This document shows positions 43,891-52,891 of a stretch of 64,000 nt of DNA, piece by piece. Under the pieces are notes generated by a model. It made no database searches. It was not told where the DNA came from and was given only the letters and a program-made list of their open reading frames with translations. The stretch comes from Acidobacteria bacterium 28-1 (GTDB lineage: Bacteria > Acidobacteriota > Blastocatellia > Pyrinomonadales > Pyrinomonadaceae). Position 1 is the first letter of the stretch. Every line of letters begins with the position of its first letter. The stretch lies in the NCBI GenBank assembly GCA_002050365.1, contig MWYZ01000082.1, positions 1 through 64,000 of the forward strand. Direction: 5' to 3'. The position numbers and the translations under genes are program-made.

Positions 43891-44190
43891 TCAGCGATTC
43901 TCAGGATTTTCAATCTCAACGTCAATAGGATTTTCGTTCATTGCTTCGACAGTTTCTTTTGGATTTCTAAATATTAGCCAGGTAAAAATAATAGCAATCG
44001 GATACGATAATAAAATTCCTAAAATCGCTCCGCCAATTATTGAACCAATAAAACCATAAACGCCGTAATTACGGTTTTTCATTTTAATCCCGGAAATCAA
44101 GGGAAAAGACCCAAATAAGACACCTAAAACGACATTTACAATCCCAAAATAAACAACTAATTGATTAAGAGATATTTTGACTTCTTCCAT
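43891..44190 (-). CDS. Small membrane protein inserted between fabZ and lpxA
   Basis: 99 residues from ATG 44190, one base after the fabZ stop codon. Two membrane helices (LVVYFGIVNVVLGVLFGSFP; IGGAILGILLSYPIAIIFTW) separated by KMKNRNYGVYGFI, and a short acidic tail. Family not recognised. Its tight spacing to fabZ and lpxA means it is co-transcribed with lipid A genes. Confidence 0.65.
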   Translation of the reverse strand: MEEVKISLNQLVVYFGIVNVVLGVLFGSFPLISGIKMKNRNYGVYGFIGSIIGGAILGILLSYPIAIIFTWLIFRNPKETVEAMNENPIDVEIENPENR

Positions 44191-44191
44191 A

Positions 44192-44647
44192 TTATTTCGC
44201 TTCTCCTGTTTCGCGGTCGCCGATAATACACATAATCTCAGCTTCAGCCGTAATCTTTCCGTCAACTCTCGCGACGCCGCGCATTCTTTGCACTTTGCTT
44301 CCGATTCTTAACGCTGTAACTTCCAAAACTAAAGTGTCACCCGGCACGACCGGATGGCGGAAACGCGCTTTATCAATCGCGCTAAAAAATGGAATTTTAT
44401 TACTGCGGTCGGCAAATTCACGAAGCGCGAGAATCGCTCCGACTTGCGCCATCGCTTCAATCTGCAAAACGCCCGGCATAACGGGCGCGTCGGGAAAATG
44501 TCCCTGAAAAAAGTGTTCGTTGAGGGTTACCTGTTTGATGCCGACGATGCGCGTGCGCGGTTCGAGTTCGATAATTTTATCAACGAGCAAAAACGGAAAA
44601 CGATGCGGCAAAATTTCTTGAATGGCGCGTGAATCGAGAATGCTCAT
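44192..44647 (-). CDS. fabZ: 3-hydroxyacyl-ACP dehydratase
   Basis: 151 residues. Dehydrates 3-hydroxyacyl-ACP in fatty acid synthesis and feeds lipid A acyl chains. Active-site histidine in FFQGHFPDAPVMPGVLQIEA, and the FabZ start LPHRFPFLLVD. Located between ompH and lpxA as in many Gram-negative bacteria. Confidence 0.95.
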   Translation of the reverse strand: MSILDSRAIQEILPHRFPFLLVDKIIELEPRTRIVGIKQVTLNEHFFQGHFPDAPVMPGVLQIEAMAQVGAILALREFADRSNKIPFFSAIDKARFRHPVVPGDTLVLEVTALRIGSKVQRMRGVARVDGKITAEAEIMCIIGDRETGEAK

Positions 44648-44776
44648 AAGTAAAATCAGCTGGCAGTTGGCAGTTTCTAAACTCTATGTCGTCGGCATTT
44701 AACCGAAACATAATAACATAAAAAATCTTACACCTTTGCCCGACGCGCGGTTTTCGCCCTTTTTTGCTCAATAATA

Positions 44777-44824
44777 CCAAAAGCCAGAAACCGACAAATT
44801 TTCTTTGCCGACTTCTGACTTTTA
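44777..44824. repeat. Imperfect inverted heptamer repeat
   Basis: AAAAGCCAGAAACCGAC (about 44779-44795) pairs with GCCGACTTCTGACTTTT (about 44807-44823). A short unpaired GCTGGCAGTTGGCAGTT tandem is at 44659-44675. Fills the ompH-fabZ gap. Confidence 0.5.
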
Positions 44825-44845
44825 ATACAAAAAATTATTGGTAAT

Positions 44846-45442
44846 TTACTTAGCTGCCGTCGCTGCGGGTCGGGAGTTGTAGAACGTGATGAAATCCTTC
44901 GTTATGTCGTATTTTTCATCAAACGCTAAAAGAAGTCCGGCACCATCCAATTTAGACGCGTCGAGAATCATCATGTAGCCATTTTTCTTAGCAAATTCCT
45001 GTAAAGCGTTGCCGATGTCTAAGCGAACCGGTCCCATTACCGCTGCCTGTCGCCGTTCGGCTTTAGCTTTATACTCTTCCTGCTTGAATTTGAATTCACG
45101 ACCAAGTTTGTCATATTCCTCAAGTTTGGGATTGACAGTTTCGGGTTTAATCGGAACATTTGGATTTGTCCGTGCCTGCTCTTGGATTCTGGTAATTTCC
45201 GTTTGCAACGTTTGAAGTTTGGTTGCCATTCCCTGCAATGCAGTAACATCCGGTTTAAGCTCGACTTCAAGAGCGTTCATAGCATTCACATACTTTGTGA
45301 TACCACCTTTATCAGTATCAAAAGCCAGTGTATTAACAATGCCGACCTTGCCTGTTGCTGCGGGTTGTGCTTGGGCAAAAGCCGAAACTGCAAAAATTGC
45401 CGCAAAGATAAAAACGACGGCGATTGAACGAAATGTTTTCAT
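44846..45442 (-). CDS. OmpH/Skp-family periplasmic chaperone
   Basis: 198 residues. Signal peptide (IFAAIFAVSAFAQAQ) then the VGIVNTLAFDTDKGG opening of the family and a long helical middle (LEEYDKLGREFKFKQEEYKA), ending in a small domain. Chaperone for outer-membrane proteins on their way to BamA, which is encoded next upstream. Confidence 0.88.
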   Translation of the reverse strand: MKTFRSIAVVFIFAAIFAVSAFAQAQPAATGKVGIVNTLAFDTDKGGITKYVNAMNALEVELKPDVTALQGMATKLQTLQTEITRIQEQARTNPNVPIKPETVNPKLEEYDKLGREFKFKQEEYKAKAERRQAAVMGPVRLDIGNALQEFAKKNGYMMILDASKLDGAGLLLAFDEKYDITKDFITFYNSRPAATAAK

Positions 45443-45595
45443 TATTTTATAATACTCCTTAACTTTATAAAAAAGGCTTGTTTAGCTTTTTAATTTATGC
45501 CTTTTTAGAATCTTAAAATTAGAAAATTGTTGCTTGCTGTTTTAATAATCGCTTAAAAAAAGCAATGTTAATTTAGTTAAATATCGGCTGTCAAT

Positions 45596-45675
45596 CATTC
45601 AGCAGGCAGTAGCAGTTGGCAGACGGCAGAAGAATTCGCGCTTGTTCAACATCTATGACTGCCAACTGCCTACTT
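45596..45675. repeat. CAGTAGC-type heptamer inverted repeat
   Basis: CAGCAGGCAGTAGCAGTTGG at about 45600-45619 faces GACTGCCAACTGCCTAC at about 45657-45673, with 7-bp rhythm. Spans the bamA 3' end. Confidence 0.6.
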
Positions 45676-48600
45676 AAAACGTCCTGCCGACTGTAAAGCG
45701 GAAACCGTTTCTTTTGCCGGGTAGAAATAATCCCGGAAGCTCTTCGGTAAATCCGATTTTCGCATTCGGATTAAAATAATAAATAAGCCGAAACGGAATG
45801 TTGACGACCGGCACCTGAACGCGCAATTCCAAACCGATACTCGAACGAAAATCACCGAATTTATTAAACGCCGATTCATCCACCCGAAGGAGCGAATTAG
45901 TTTGCGCTTCGCCGCGCACGAAAAGTTGCTGAACATTCACCGGCGCACTCGTCGGACAAACAACGGTCGAGCAAAACAAAGTTCTAAAATCGCTGGTCGT
46001 CAGCAAACGGTCATTGAACAAAAGAAGGCTTCCGAATCTGGCTTCGAGATTTGGATTGTTTCGCAGCGCAAGACCGCTTAAAGTTCCCGCGCCAACAAAT
46101 CTATCGTCCGCTAAAAAAGTACTGTTGATAGTTTGCGTGCCGGTTTTTCGAAGATTGAAAACTGTTCCGATATCGGCAAATGCGGCTAACGTAACCGGAC
46201 CAAAAATTGGAATGCGATATTCAAAGTTGCCTAAAAGCTGCGTATCGCCGCCGATGAATCGAAAGTCTCTGGAAATCTGTCCCGAATTTGCGCCCGCCGC
46301 GCCGGTAAAAGTTCCGAGTTGAGCCAATTCGTTTAACACATCGCTGCTCAAGCCCGTAACTGCCGTTGGTGTTCCGCCCCTATTGCTCGCCAGCGTAACA
46401 TTGCGGGTGGTTACGAAACCGTCGAACGGTGCGATTGGTCCAAGGCGCGTATTAGAGTAACCGCGAACATCCTGTTCACCTGTAAAAAAGTATCGCTCAT
46501 AATAGGGAACGCCGCCGATGAATGAAATTGAATTGGCGTTTCTGACTTTTTCGCTGAGACCGAAACTGCCAATCGTTCCGGCTTGCAGGCGAAAACCGAA
46601 AACTTCCGGATCCTTCGACCGTTTGCGCCGGACGGGAATAAATTGCGTGTAAGTAACGCTCGGCTGATAAGTTCTGACATCGCCGCCCAAACCCGACAGG
46701 GCGAAGGAAACGGCTAGCTGTCTGCCGCGCAGAGTATCAATGCCGTTCGCCGACGGCTGGCGCGAATCAAAGACAAAAGTCGGCGTAATTCGGCTGGTGA
46801 TTATATTCGGCTGCGCGAAAACTACCGGAACTATTAAGTTCGGGTCGCCCGATTTGTTGATGCTCGGTTCGGTGATGCTCGTCGCCGAAAACTGATAAGT
46901 CAAACCGATGCGTGAAAGTCTGGAAAATGCTCGTTTCGGCAGAAATTCCGAAAGCGGCGCGGTGGCAAACACGGACGCACCGTAAGTGGTTTGAGTGAAC
47001 AAATTTGCTTCGTCGGTGGTCAGCGTTCCCTGCGGATTGAAGGCGTCGAAAAGCAGATTTTGATTTTGCGAAAGAAATGTTCCTTCGCCGAAAAATTTAT
47101 AACGGCTGCCGAAAATTGAAAAGCCGACTGAGATTGGACGGTCGCGAAAATACGGATTTTGAAATGAAAATTGGAGACTTTGCTGACGATTGCCGAAACC
47201 CATATTAAATGAGAGGACTTCGCCGCGTCCAAGCAAGTTGTTGGTCGAATATTCAAGTCCAAAAAACGTGCCGCCGATGCCCGAAACGCCGCCGTTAAAC
47301 GAGATTTGCTGTCTGCCTTTTTCTTTAACTTTAACAATCAAATCAACGTCGCCCTGCTCGTCATTCGTGCGAATTTCTACGTCCTGGTCTTTATCGAGCG
47401 GGTCGAAATACCCGGTTTGATTGAGCCGCAAAACTGAAACTTCAAGCGATTGCTGATTATAAGTGTCGCCTTCGTTGATGAGAAATTCGCGCCGCAAAAC
47501 TTTATCGCGGGTAAAAGTGTTGCCGGTAAATTCAAGGCGGCGCAGACGAAACTGTTTGCCTTCCTCAATCGTAATTTTTATATCTACGATACCTTCATTC
47601 GGGTTTGCCGGATTATCCTTAAATTCCGGGTCGAATTCCGCGTTGTAAGAAACAAATCCCTGATTGCCGTACGCTTTTTTCAAATTTTCATAAACACCTT
47701 CTTGAAGACGTTTGCCGTCGGCAATTTCACCTTTTTGCAAACCGACACCGGCTAAAATCTGTTGTTCGGAAAAAATAGAATTTCCTTCAACCTTCAGTTC
47801 GCCGACGCGGAAGATTTTTCCTTCCGTAACGGGAACGATAATTTTTAGAGTGTCATCTTTAGAAGTAACAATTGGGAGCGGAAAATTATTCAGAATCGGA
47901 ATACCGGTTCGACGGTAACCGAGTCCGACGACTTGCGGTTCGCCGATGCGGGCTTGAAAATAACCTTTCGAGAACATATACGAACGCACGTTTTTCTGCA
48001 GATCGTATTGCAGTTTTTTGAGGTCGAGAATATCCGACCCTTTAAAGCGCGTAATAATTCCGGTTTCTTTAACGAGCAGAAGCTGATTGCGAAGCTCGCC
48101 GTCTTTGAAAACTTCATTACCTTCAAATTCTATATCAACGATCCGCGAGCGATTGCCTTGGTCAACGACAAAAGTAATCGCAGTCGAAGTTGCCGAAACT
48201 TCTTCGTCTTTAATTTCAATTTTGGCATTCGGATAACCCTTTGAGGCGAGCAGTTCGCGCAGAATACGCGTTCCGTTTCTCGCTTTTACCGGGTCGAAAA
48301 CCGCTTCTTTAGAAATGCCGACACGTTGTTCGCGGAATGCTTTCAACACGTCTGACTCGGGAACGGCTTTCAGACCTTCAAACTGCAAATCGCGGATAAT
48401 CGGAAGTTCTGCAACTTCAAAAATTACCTTCACGCCGCCGCGCACACCAGGCTCGGTCAAAACGCGAGTTCCAGTTTTGTCGAAGAAATTAAGTGATAGC
48501 AATTCCTTTAAGTCGCGTTCGATCTGCGCTTGATTATAGACATCGCCCTGACGAGTTTTCACGTAATAGAGAAGGTCATCATCACGCAACCGACGATTGC

Positions 48601-48754
48601 CTTGAACGTCAACCTCATCAACAATCTGCTGTTGGTTGGTAGTCGTCTCAGTCGTTAAATTATCTTTCGCTTTTTCATCGGTTACGGCTAACGTGGGAGA
48701 AGCCGAAAGCATAAAACTCAATAAAACAAGCCCATACAAGCGAAGAATATGCAT
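45674..48754 (-). CDS. bamA: BamA, outer-membrane protein assembly factor
   Basis: 1026 residues from ATG 48754 (upstream frame is longer but lacks a ribosome site; AAGGAAAA precedes the chosen ATG). Signal peptide LLSFMLSASPTLA, five POTRA domains to about residue 480, then a beta-barrel of about 545 residues, much longer than the ~390 of E. coli. VRGYSNTRLGP is the loop-6 (V/I)RGF-like motif. A late insertion includes LFCSTVVCPT, a possible disulfide. Starts the bamA-ompH-fabZ-lpxA block. Confidence 0.94.
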   Translation of the reverse strand: MHILRLYGLVLLSFMLSASPTLAVTDEKAKDNLTTETTTNQQQIVDEVDVQGNRRLRDDDLLYYVKTRQGDVYNQAQIERDLKELLSLNFFDKTGTRVLTEPGVRGGVKVIFEVAELPIIRDLQFEGLKAVPESDVLKAFREQRVGISKEAVFDPVKARNGTRILRELLASKGYPNAKIEIKDEEVSATSTAITFVVDQGNRSRIVDIEFEGNEVFKDGELRNQLLLVKETGIITRFKGSDILDLKKLQYDLQKNVRSYMFSKGYFQARIGEPQVVGLGYRRTGIPILNNFPLPIVTSKDDTLKIIVPVTEGKIFRVGELKVEGNSIFSEQQILAGVGLQKGEIADGKRLQEGVYENLKKAYGNQGFVSYNAEFDPEFKDNPANPNEGIVDIKITIEEGKQFRLRRLEFTGNTFTRDKVLRREFLINEGDTYNQQSLEVSVLRLNQTGYFDPLDKDQDVEIRTNDEQGDVDLIVKVKEKGRQQISFNGGVSGIGGTFFGLEYSTNNLLGRGEVLSFNMGFGNRQQSLQFSFQNPYFRDRPISVGFSIFGSRYKFFGEGTFLSQNQNLLFDAFNPQGTLTTDEANLFTQTTYGASVFATAPLSEFLPKRAFSRLSRIGLTYQFSATSITEPSINKSGDPNLIVPVVFAQPNIITSRITPTFVFDSRQPSANGIDTLRGRQLAVSFALSGLGGDVRTYQPSVTYTQFIPVRRKRSKDPEVFGFRLQAGTIGSFGLSEKVRNANSISFIGGVPYYERYFFTGEQDVRGYSNTRLGPIAPFDGFVTTRNVTLASNRGGTPTAVTGLSSDVLNELAQLGTFTGAAGANSGQISRDFRFIGGDTQLLGNFEYRIPIFGPVTLAAFADIGTVFNLRKTGTQTINSTFLADDRFVGAGTLSGLALRNNPNLEARFGSLLLFNDRLLTTSDFRTLFCSTVVCPTSAPVNVQQLFVRGEAQTNSLLRVDESAFNKFGDFRSSIGLELRVQVPVVNIPFRLIYYFNPNAKIGFTEELPGLFLPGKRNGFRFTVGRTF

Positions 48755-48976
48755 AAAACCGTTTTCCTTATGATTGCAATATCGGTCGGCTTGTGCCAAA
48801 GCCGAATAATTCTTGTCCGTCGAATTCAAAGTAAATAATCTCAATGTGTAAATTAAAAAAGGCTTTTTCGTTGGGTTGATACGCGGACTTTGATTCGTTT
48901 GTTTAAATCTTGGTTGCCTTTTGAGGCATAACCTTCCAACAAACTTCGGAATTATACAGTTAAATCCATAAAAAGG

Positions 48977-49016
48977 AAAAAGCGCGAAAGCCTTTGTTAA
49001 AACTTTCGCGCTTTTT
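48977..49016 (-). terminator. Terminator of clpC
   Basis: 14-bp perfect stem (AAAAAGCGCGAAAG and its complement), 12-base loop, T-rich end on the minus strand. Confidence 0.8.
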
Positions 49017-49035
49017 GTTGAACTATTATCAAATT

Positions 49036-51426
49036 TTACACTTTTTCAAAAAACACATTTTCGGGTTGTTCGAGCCGAATCGGGCGGAACATTAATTTAT
49101 CGTTTTCGCAAAAAACTTCAACCAAACTCTCCTCGCTCAGTTTCCCTTGAATCAACGATTCGGAAAGCTCGTCTTCGACGTTTTTCTGCAAAGCGCGGCG
49201 AAGTGGACGCGCTCCATAACTTCGGTCGGCGCAGGTTTTCTTTATCAGCCAGCGTTTCGCATCATCGGTCAGGCGAATTTGCAACGCCCGACCTTCAAGC
49301 ATCCCGTTGAGTTTGCCAACTTGCAGATCAATAATCTGCATTAAATCATCATCTAGTAATTCGTCAAAAATAATTATTTCGTCCAAGCGATTGATAAATT
49401 CGGGCGCGAAGGTTTTCTTAACTTCGCTCATTACTTGCTCTTCCATTTTTTGACGTGAAGAATCGGCACCGGTTTGAAAACCGAGCGTCGCGCGTTTTTG
49501 GATAAATCTCGCGCCGATGTTTGAGGTCATTATGAAAATCGCGTTTTTGCAATCAATTGTATTTCCTTGTGCGTCGGTCAAAACTCCGTCCTCGAAAACC
49601 TGGAGCAAAATATTAAATAAATCGGGATGTGCTTTTTCGACTTCATCGAACAAAACAAGTGAATACGGCGCACGGCGAAGTTTTTCGGTTAGTTGCCCGC
49701 CCTCTTCGTGTCCGATATATCCGGGCGGCGAACCGATAAATTTGGCGACCGTGTGTTTTTCCATAAACTCCGACATATCAAACCTAATCAGCGAGCGTTC
49801 CGAGCCGAACAGAAATTCCGCTAAAGTTCGCGCAACTTCCGTTTTGCCAACGCCGGTCGGACCTAAAAATAAAAACGAACCGACCGGTTTATTCGGATTC
49901 TTTAAGCCGGCGCGGCTGCGACGAATTGCTCTTGCCAGCGCGGAAATTGCCGGACGTTGCGAAATAATTCGGCGATGCAATTCCTCTTCGATATTAAGAA
50001 GTTTTTTCGCTTCTTCTTGTTTGATTGACTGAATCGGAACGCCAGTCCAACGTGCAATCACTTCTTCCACATCGTCTTTCGAAACTTCGACGGCGAAAAA
50101 AGAATCTTCCAAACTTTTCAATTCAAACGCGAGCAGTTGGTCTTCGTTGGTAACCCGTTTCCAGTTGTCAATCGTTTCGCGCCAGGAAGGTTCGGACTGC
50201 ACTTCTTGTTGATAACGAAGTTTGGCGCGTGAGCCGGCTTCATCCAAAACATCAATCGCTTTGTCGGGCAAAAATCGGTCGGGAATGTAACGGTTTGTTT
50301 GATAAACAGCGGCTTCTAAGGCTTCTTTTGAATAACGAATTTGGTGAAATGCTTCGTATCTTTCCGCCAAGCCCTGCACAATTCGCAACGCTTCTTCTTC
50401 ATTCGGCGGCACGACTTTGACCGATTGAAAACGGCGTTCGAGTGCGCGATCTTTCTCGATTGATTTGCGAAACTCGCTCGGCGTAGTTGCACCGATACAT
50501 TGAATCTCACCGCGCGAAAGTGCCGGTTTTAAGATGTTTGCCGCGTCAAGCGTTCCTTCCGCCGAACCTGCGCCGACGAGCGTGTGAAGTTCGTCAATAA
50601 AAACGATGTATCGGTCGTGTTCCTTGAGTTCGCTTATAATCTTTTTGAGCCGTTCCTCAAACTGTCCGCGATATTTAGTTCCCGCGACAATTAACGACAA
50701 ATCAAGCGACAAAATACGCTTGTTTTCTAAAAATGACGGAACATTTTTCTCAATAATTCTCTGCGCCAAACCTTCTATAATCGCTGTTTTCCCGACGCCC
50801 GCTTCACCGATTAAAACCGGATTGTTTTTCGTCCGCCGACAAAGAATTTCAACGATTCGTTCGACTTCCTTTTCGCGTCCGACGAGCGGGTCGAGTTTTC
50901 CATTCGCCGCGTCCGATGTTAAATCTCTGGTGAACTCCTGCAAATTCGGAACATCGGATTTTTCTCTGCCGATGGCACTAAAATTCGGAAAACCGTTTTG
51001 GCGGGCAATTTCTTCGCGCATATCTTTCAGGCGCAGCCCATATTGATAAAGAATCTCCGCCGCAATCGAGCGTTCCTGCCTAATGAGTCCAAGCAGAAGA
51101 TGTTCAGGTCCGACATGGCGATTTTGCAATTGCTGACTTTCTTCATTGGCAAACGCGAGAATGCGTTTGGTTTCAGCCGCGACCTTCAGATCGACAGATT
51201 GCGGAATGCGTTCACGAATGACGATTCTTTCCTCGACTTCGCGACGCACGGCTTCGACCGTTAAATTGTTGCGAAACGGGAAATATCTGGCTGAAATCGT
51301 TTTATCTTCGCGCATCAAACCGAGCAGAATATGTTCCGGAGAGATAACTTGCGAACCGTATTGAAGAGCCTCGTAACGGGCAAAAAAGATGACTCGACGC
51401 GCTTTTTCAGTGTAGGGTTCAAACAT
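49036..51426 (-). CDS. clpC: ClpC-type ATP-dependent Clp protease ATPase subunit
   Basis: 796 residues, unfolds proteins for ClpP. Two N-terminal Clp repeats (ARRVIFFARYEALQYGSQ; ISPEHILLGLMRED), AAA domain 1 with GEAGVGKTAI (about residue 207) and AAA domain 2 with GPTGVGKTEV (about 530). No ClpP is adjacent. Stress-response or general proteolysis. Confidence 0.9.
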   Translation of the reverse strand: MFEPYTEKARRVIFFARYEALQYGSQVISPEHILLGLMREDKTISARYFPFRNNLTVEAVRREVEERIVIRERIPQSVDLKVAAETKRILAFANEESQQLQNRHVGPEHLLLGLIRQERSIAAEILYQYGLRLKDMREEIARQNGFPNFSAIGREKSDVPNLQEFTRDLTSDAANGKLDPLVGREKEVERIVEILCRRTKNNPVLIGEAGVGKTAIIEGLAQRIIEKNVPSFLENKRILSLDLSLIVAGTKYRGQFEERLKKIISELKEHDRYIVFIDELHTLVGAGSAEGTLDAANILKPALSRGEIQCIGATTPSEFRKSIEKDRALERRFQSVKVVPPNEEEALRIVQGLAERYEAFHQIRYSKEALEAAVYQTNRYIPDRFLPDKAIDVLDEAGSRAKLRYQQEVQSEPSWRETIDNWKRVTNEDQLLAFELKSLEDSFFAVEVSKDDVEEVIARWTGVPIQSIKQEEAKKLLNIEEELHRRIISQRPAISALARAIRRSRAGLKNPNKPVGSFLFLGPTGVGKTEVARTLAEFLFGSERSLIRFDMSEFMEKHTVAKFIGSPPGYIGHEEGGQLTEKLRRAPYSLVLFDEVEKAHPDLFNILLQVFEDGVLTDAQGNTIDCKNAIFIMTSNIGARFIQKRATLGFQTGADSSRQKMEEQVMSEVKKTFAPEFINRLDEIIIFDELLDDDLMQIIDLQVGKLNGMLEGRALQIRLTDDAKRWLIKKTCADRSYGARPLRRALQKNVEDELSESLIQGKLSEESLVEVFCENDKLMFRPIRLEQPENVFFEKV

Positions 51427-51558
51427 AAAATTATTGATTCAAACTTTAAGACTAAAAACTATTGATAACAGAAGTCTGAACCGAGTTGCCAAATTTATCA
51501 AGACAAGAATTTCAAGACTTGTCTGAATATAATTGCAAACGGCGGAAAAATCCGGATT

Positions 51559-52770
51559 TTACTGTCGTCTTAAATTTTCCAAAGGTTTTATTTTGCCTAT
51601 CTTTAACGCCGGATAAACGGTCGCCGCCAAACACACCAGAAACGCGATTAAAATAATCAGCAAAATATTATTTAAGTCCGGGTGAAAAGGGATGTAGTTA
51701 AGCGAATAAACTTCCGCCGACAAGCGGACAATCTTAAAATAATTTCCCAGAAAACACCCGAGCAAGCCCAAACTGACACCGAAGAAAATTCCCGTAAATC
51801 CCAAAAGCAAACCTTCGAGCAGAAAAATAAAAATTAAACTTTTTGTTTGTGCGCCGCACGTTCTGAGAATCGCAATGTCAAATCGTCGTTCCGCCCCGAG
51901 CAGCGCAAGCGTCGTCGTGATATTTAAAGCCGCAATAAAAATTATCAGTGAAACGATTGCCAGCGCAACTCGTCTCTCCAAACTGAGCGCGGCAAAAAGC
52001 GGTCGGTTCGCCTCTTGCCAATCAACGACCTTAAAGTTGTCGCCCAGGTTTGCGCGAATCTCGTCGGCAGTTTTGTCTGCCGTGTAAATATCTTTGACCG
52101 AAACGCTCAAAATCGTCGGCGTAAATTTTTTTTGCGCTTTCAGACGGGCGAAATCTTCGGGCGATATATAAATCCAAGTCGAATCATATTCATAAAGTCC
52201 CGTTTGAAAAATTTCTTTAATAAAAACTTTTGAGGTCGTCGGCGCGAATTCATTTTCAAGAGTAATAATTCCCGCTTCGTCGCCGATTTTCAAATTCGTT
52301 TTTTCAGCTAATTCTTTGCCGAGTGAAATTTCAATAGAGATGAGGGACGAGGGATGAGGGTCAAGCGTCGGGAGCAAAAATTCTCTTGACCCTCGTCCCT
52401 CGTCCCTCGTCCCTCGTCCCTCAACCACTCGCAAAACCGCGTAACTCGTCGCCTGTGTCCCGACAATCACCGCGCTTTCGTAAGTCGTCGCGGAAACTTC
52501 CTTAACGTTTTCGGATTTTTTCAGTTTTTCTATAACCGCCTTCCAATCTAAAATCTCCGCGCCATCATTTAAAAACACAGAAACGTGCGCGGTGTTTGCC
52601 AAAATTTTGTCCTGCATTTCATCGCTGAAACCACGCGCCAGCGATTGAGCGATAATAAGGCTTGCCACGCCCGCCGCTATTCCGACAACCGCGACGCAGG
52701 ACGTAAAACGCGCCAAACTCTTGCGCCGCGCACGGAAATATCTCCAAGCAAGTTTCGGTTCAAAACGCAT
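51559..52770 (-). CDS. LolC/E-type ABC transporter permease
   Basis: 403 residues, FtsX-fold membrane permease for releasing lipoproteins from the inner membrane. Start FEPKLAWRYFRARRK is typical, then membrane helix VAVVGIAAGVASLIIAQSLA, a large periplasmic loop and three further helices. Residues about 115-148 (VEGRGTRDEGRGSRE and onward) are encoded by heptamer repeat arms at 52342-52422 and look like an insertion. No LolD gene is adjacent. Confidence 0.85.
   Translation of the reverse strand: MRFEPKLAWRYFRARRKSLARFTSCVAVVGIAAGVASLIIAQSLARGFSDEMQDKILANTAHVSVFLNDGAEILDWKAVIEKLKKSENVKEVSATTYESAVIVGTQATSYAVLRVVEGRGTRDEGRGSREFLLPTLDPHPSSLISIEISLGKELAEKTNLKIGDEAGIITLENEFAPTTSKVFIKEIFQTGLYEYDSTWIYISPEDFARLKAQKKFTPTILSVSVKDIYTADKTADEIRANLGDNFKVVDWQEANRPLFAALSLERRVALAIVSLIIFIAALNITTTLALLGAERRFDIAILRTCGAQTKSLIFIFLLEGLLLGFTGIFFGVSLGLLGCFLGNYFKIVRLSAEVYSLNYIPFHPDLNNILLIILIAFLVCLAATVYPALKIGKIKPLENLRRQ
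52342..52422. repeat. GAGGGAC-type heptamer inverted repeat inside the Lol permease gene
   Basis: GAGGGACGAGGGATGAGGGT... (52342-52365) and CTTGACCCTCGTCCCTCGTC... (52385-52422) are complementary arms with 7-bp period, in frame within the coding sequence. Confidence 0.85.
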
Positions 52771-52778
52771 TTTTCAAT

Positions 52779-52806
52779 GGTAAATGGTAAATGGTAAATG
52801 GTAAAT
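52779..52806. repeat. Four GGTAAAT heptamers
   Basis: GGTAAAT repeated four times in direct succession, just upstream of the Lol permease start. Confidence 0.85.
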
Positions 52807-52853
52807 GCAAGCGGTTTCCGTTAAAATCTACGTTTTAACCGGAGATTTGCTGC

Positions 52854-52888
52854 AAATCCAAAATCTAAAATCTAAAATCCAAAATCGG
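52854..52888. repeat. Five AAATCYA-type heptamers
   Basis: AAATCCA, AAATCTA, AAATCTA, AAATCCA, AAATCGG in succession, up to the RibB start codon. Confidence 0.8.
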
Positions 52889-52891
52889 AAG

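Noticed and set aside
9099-52888. Heptamer arrays as a CRISPR array
   Set aside because: Units are 7-8 bp and contiguous without spacers, and no cas gene is present.
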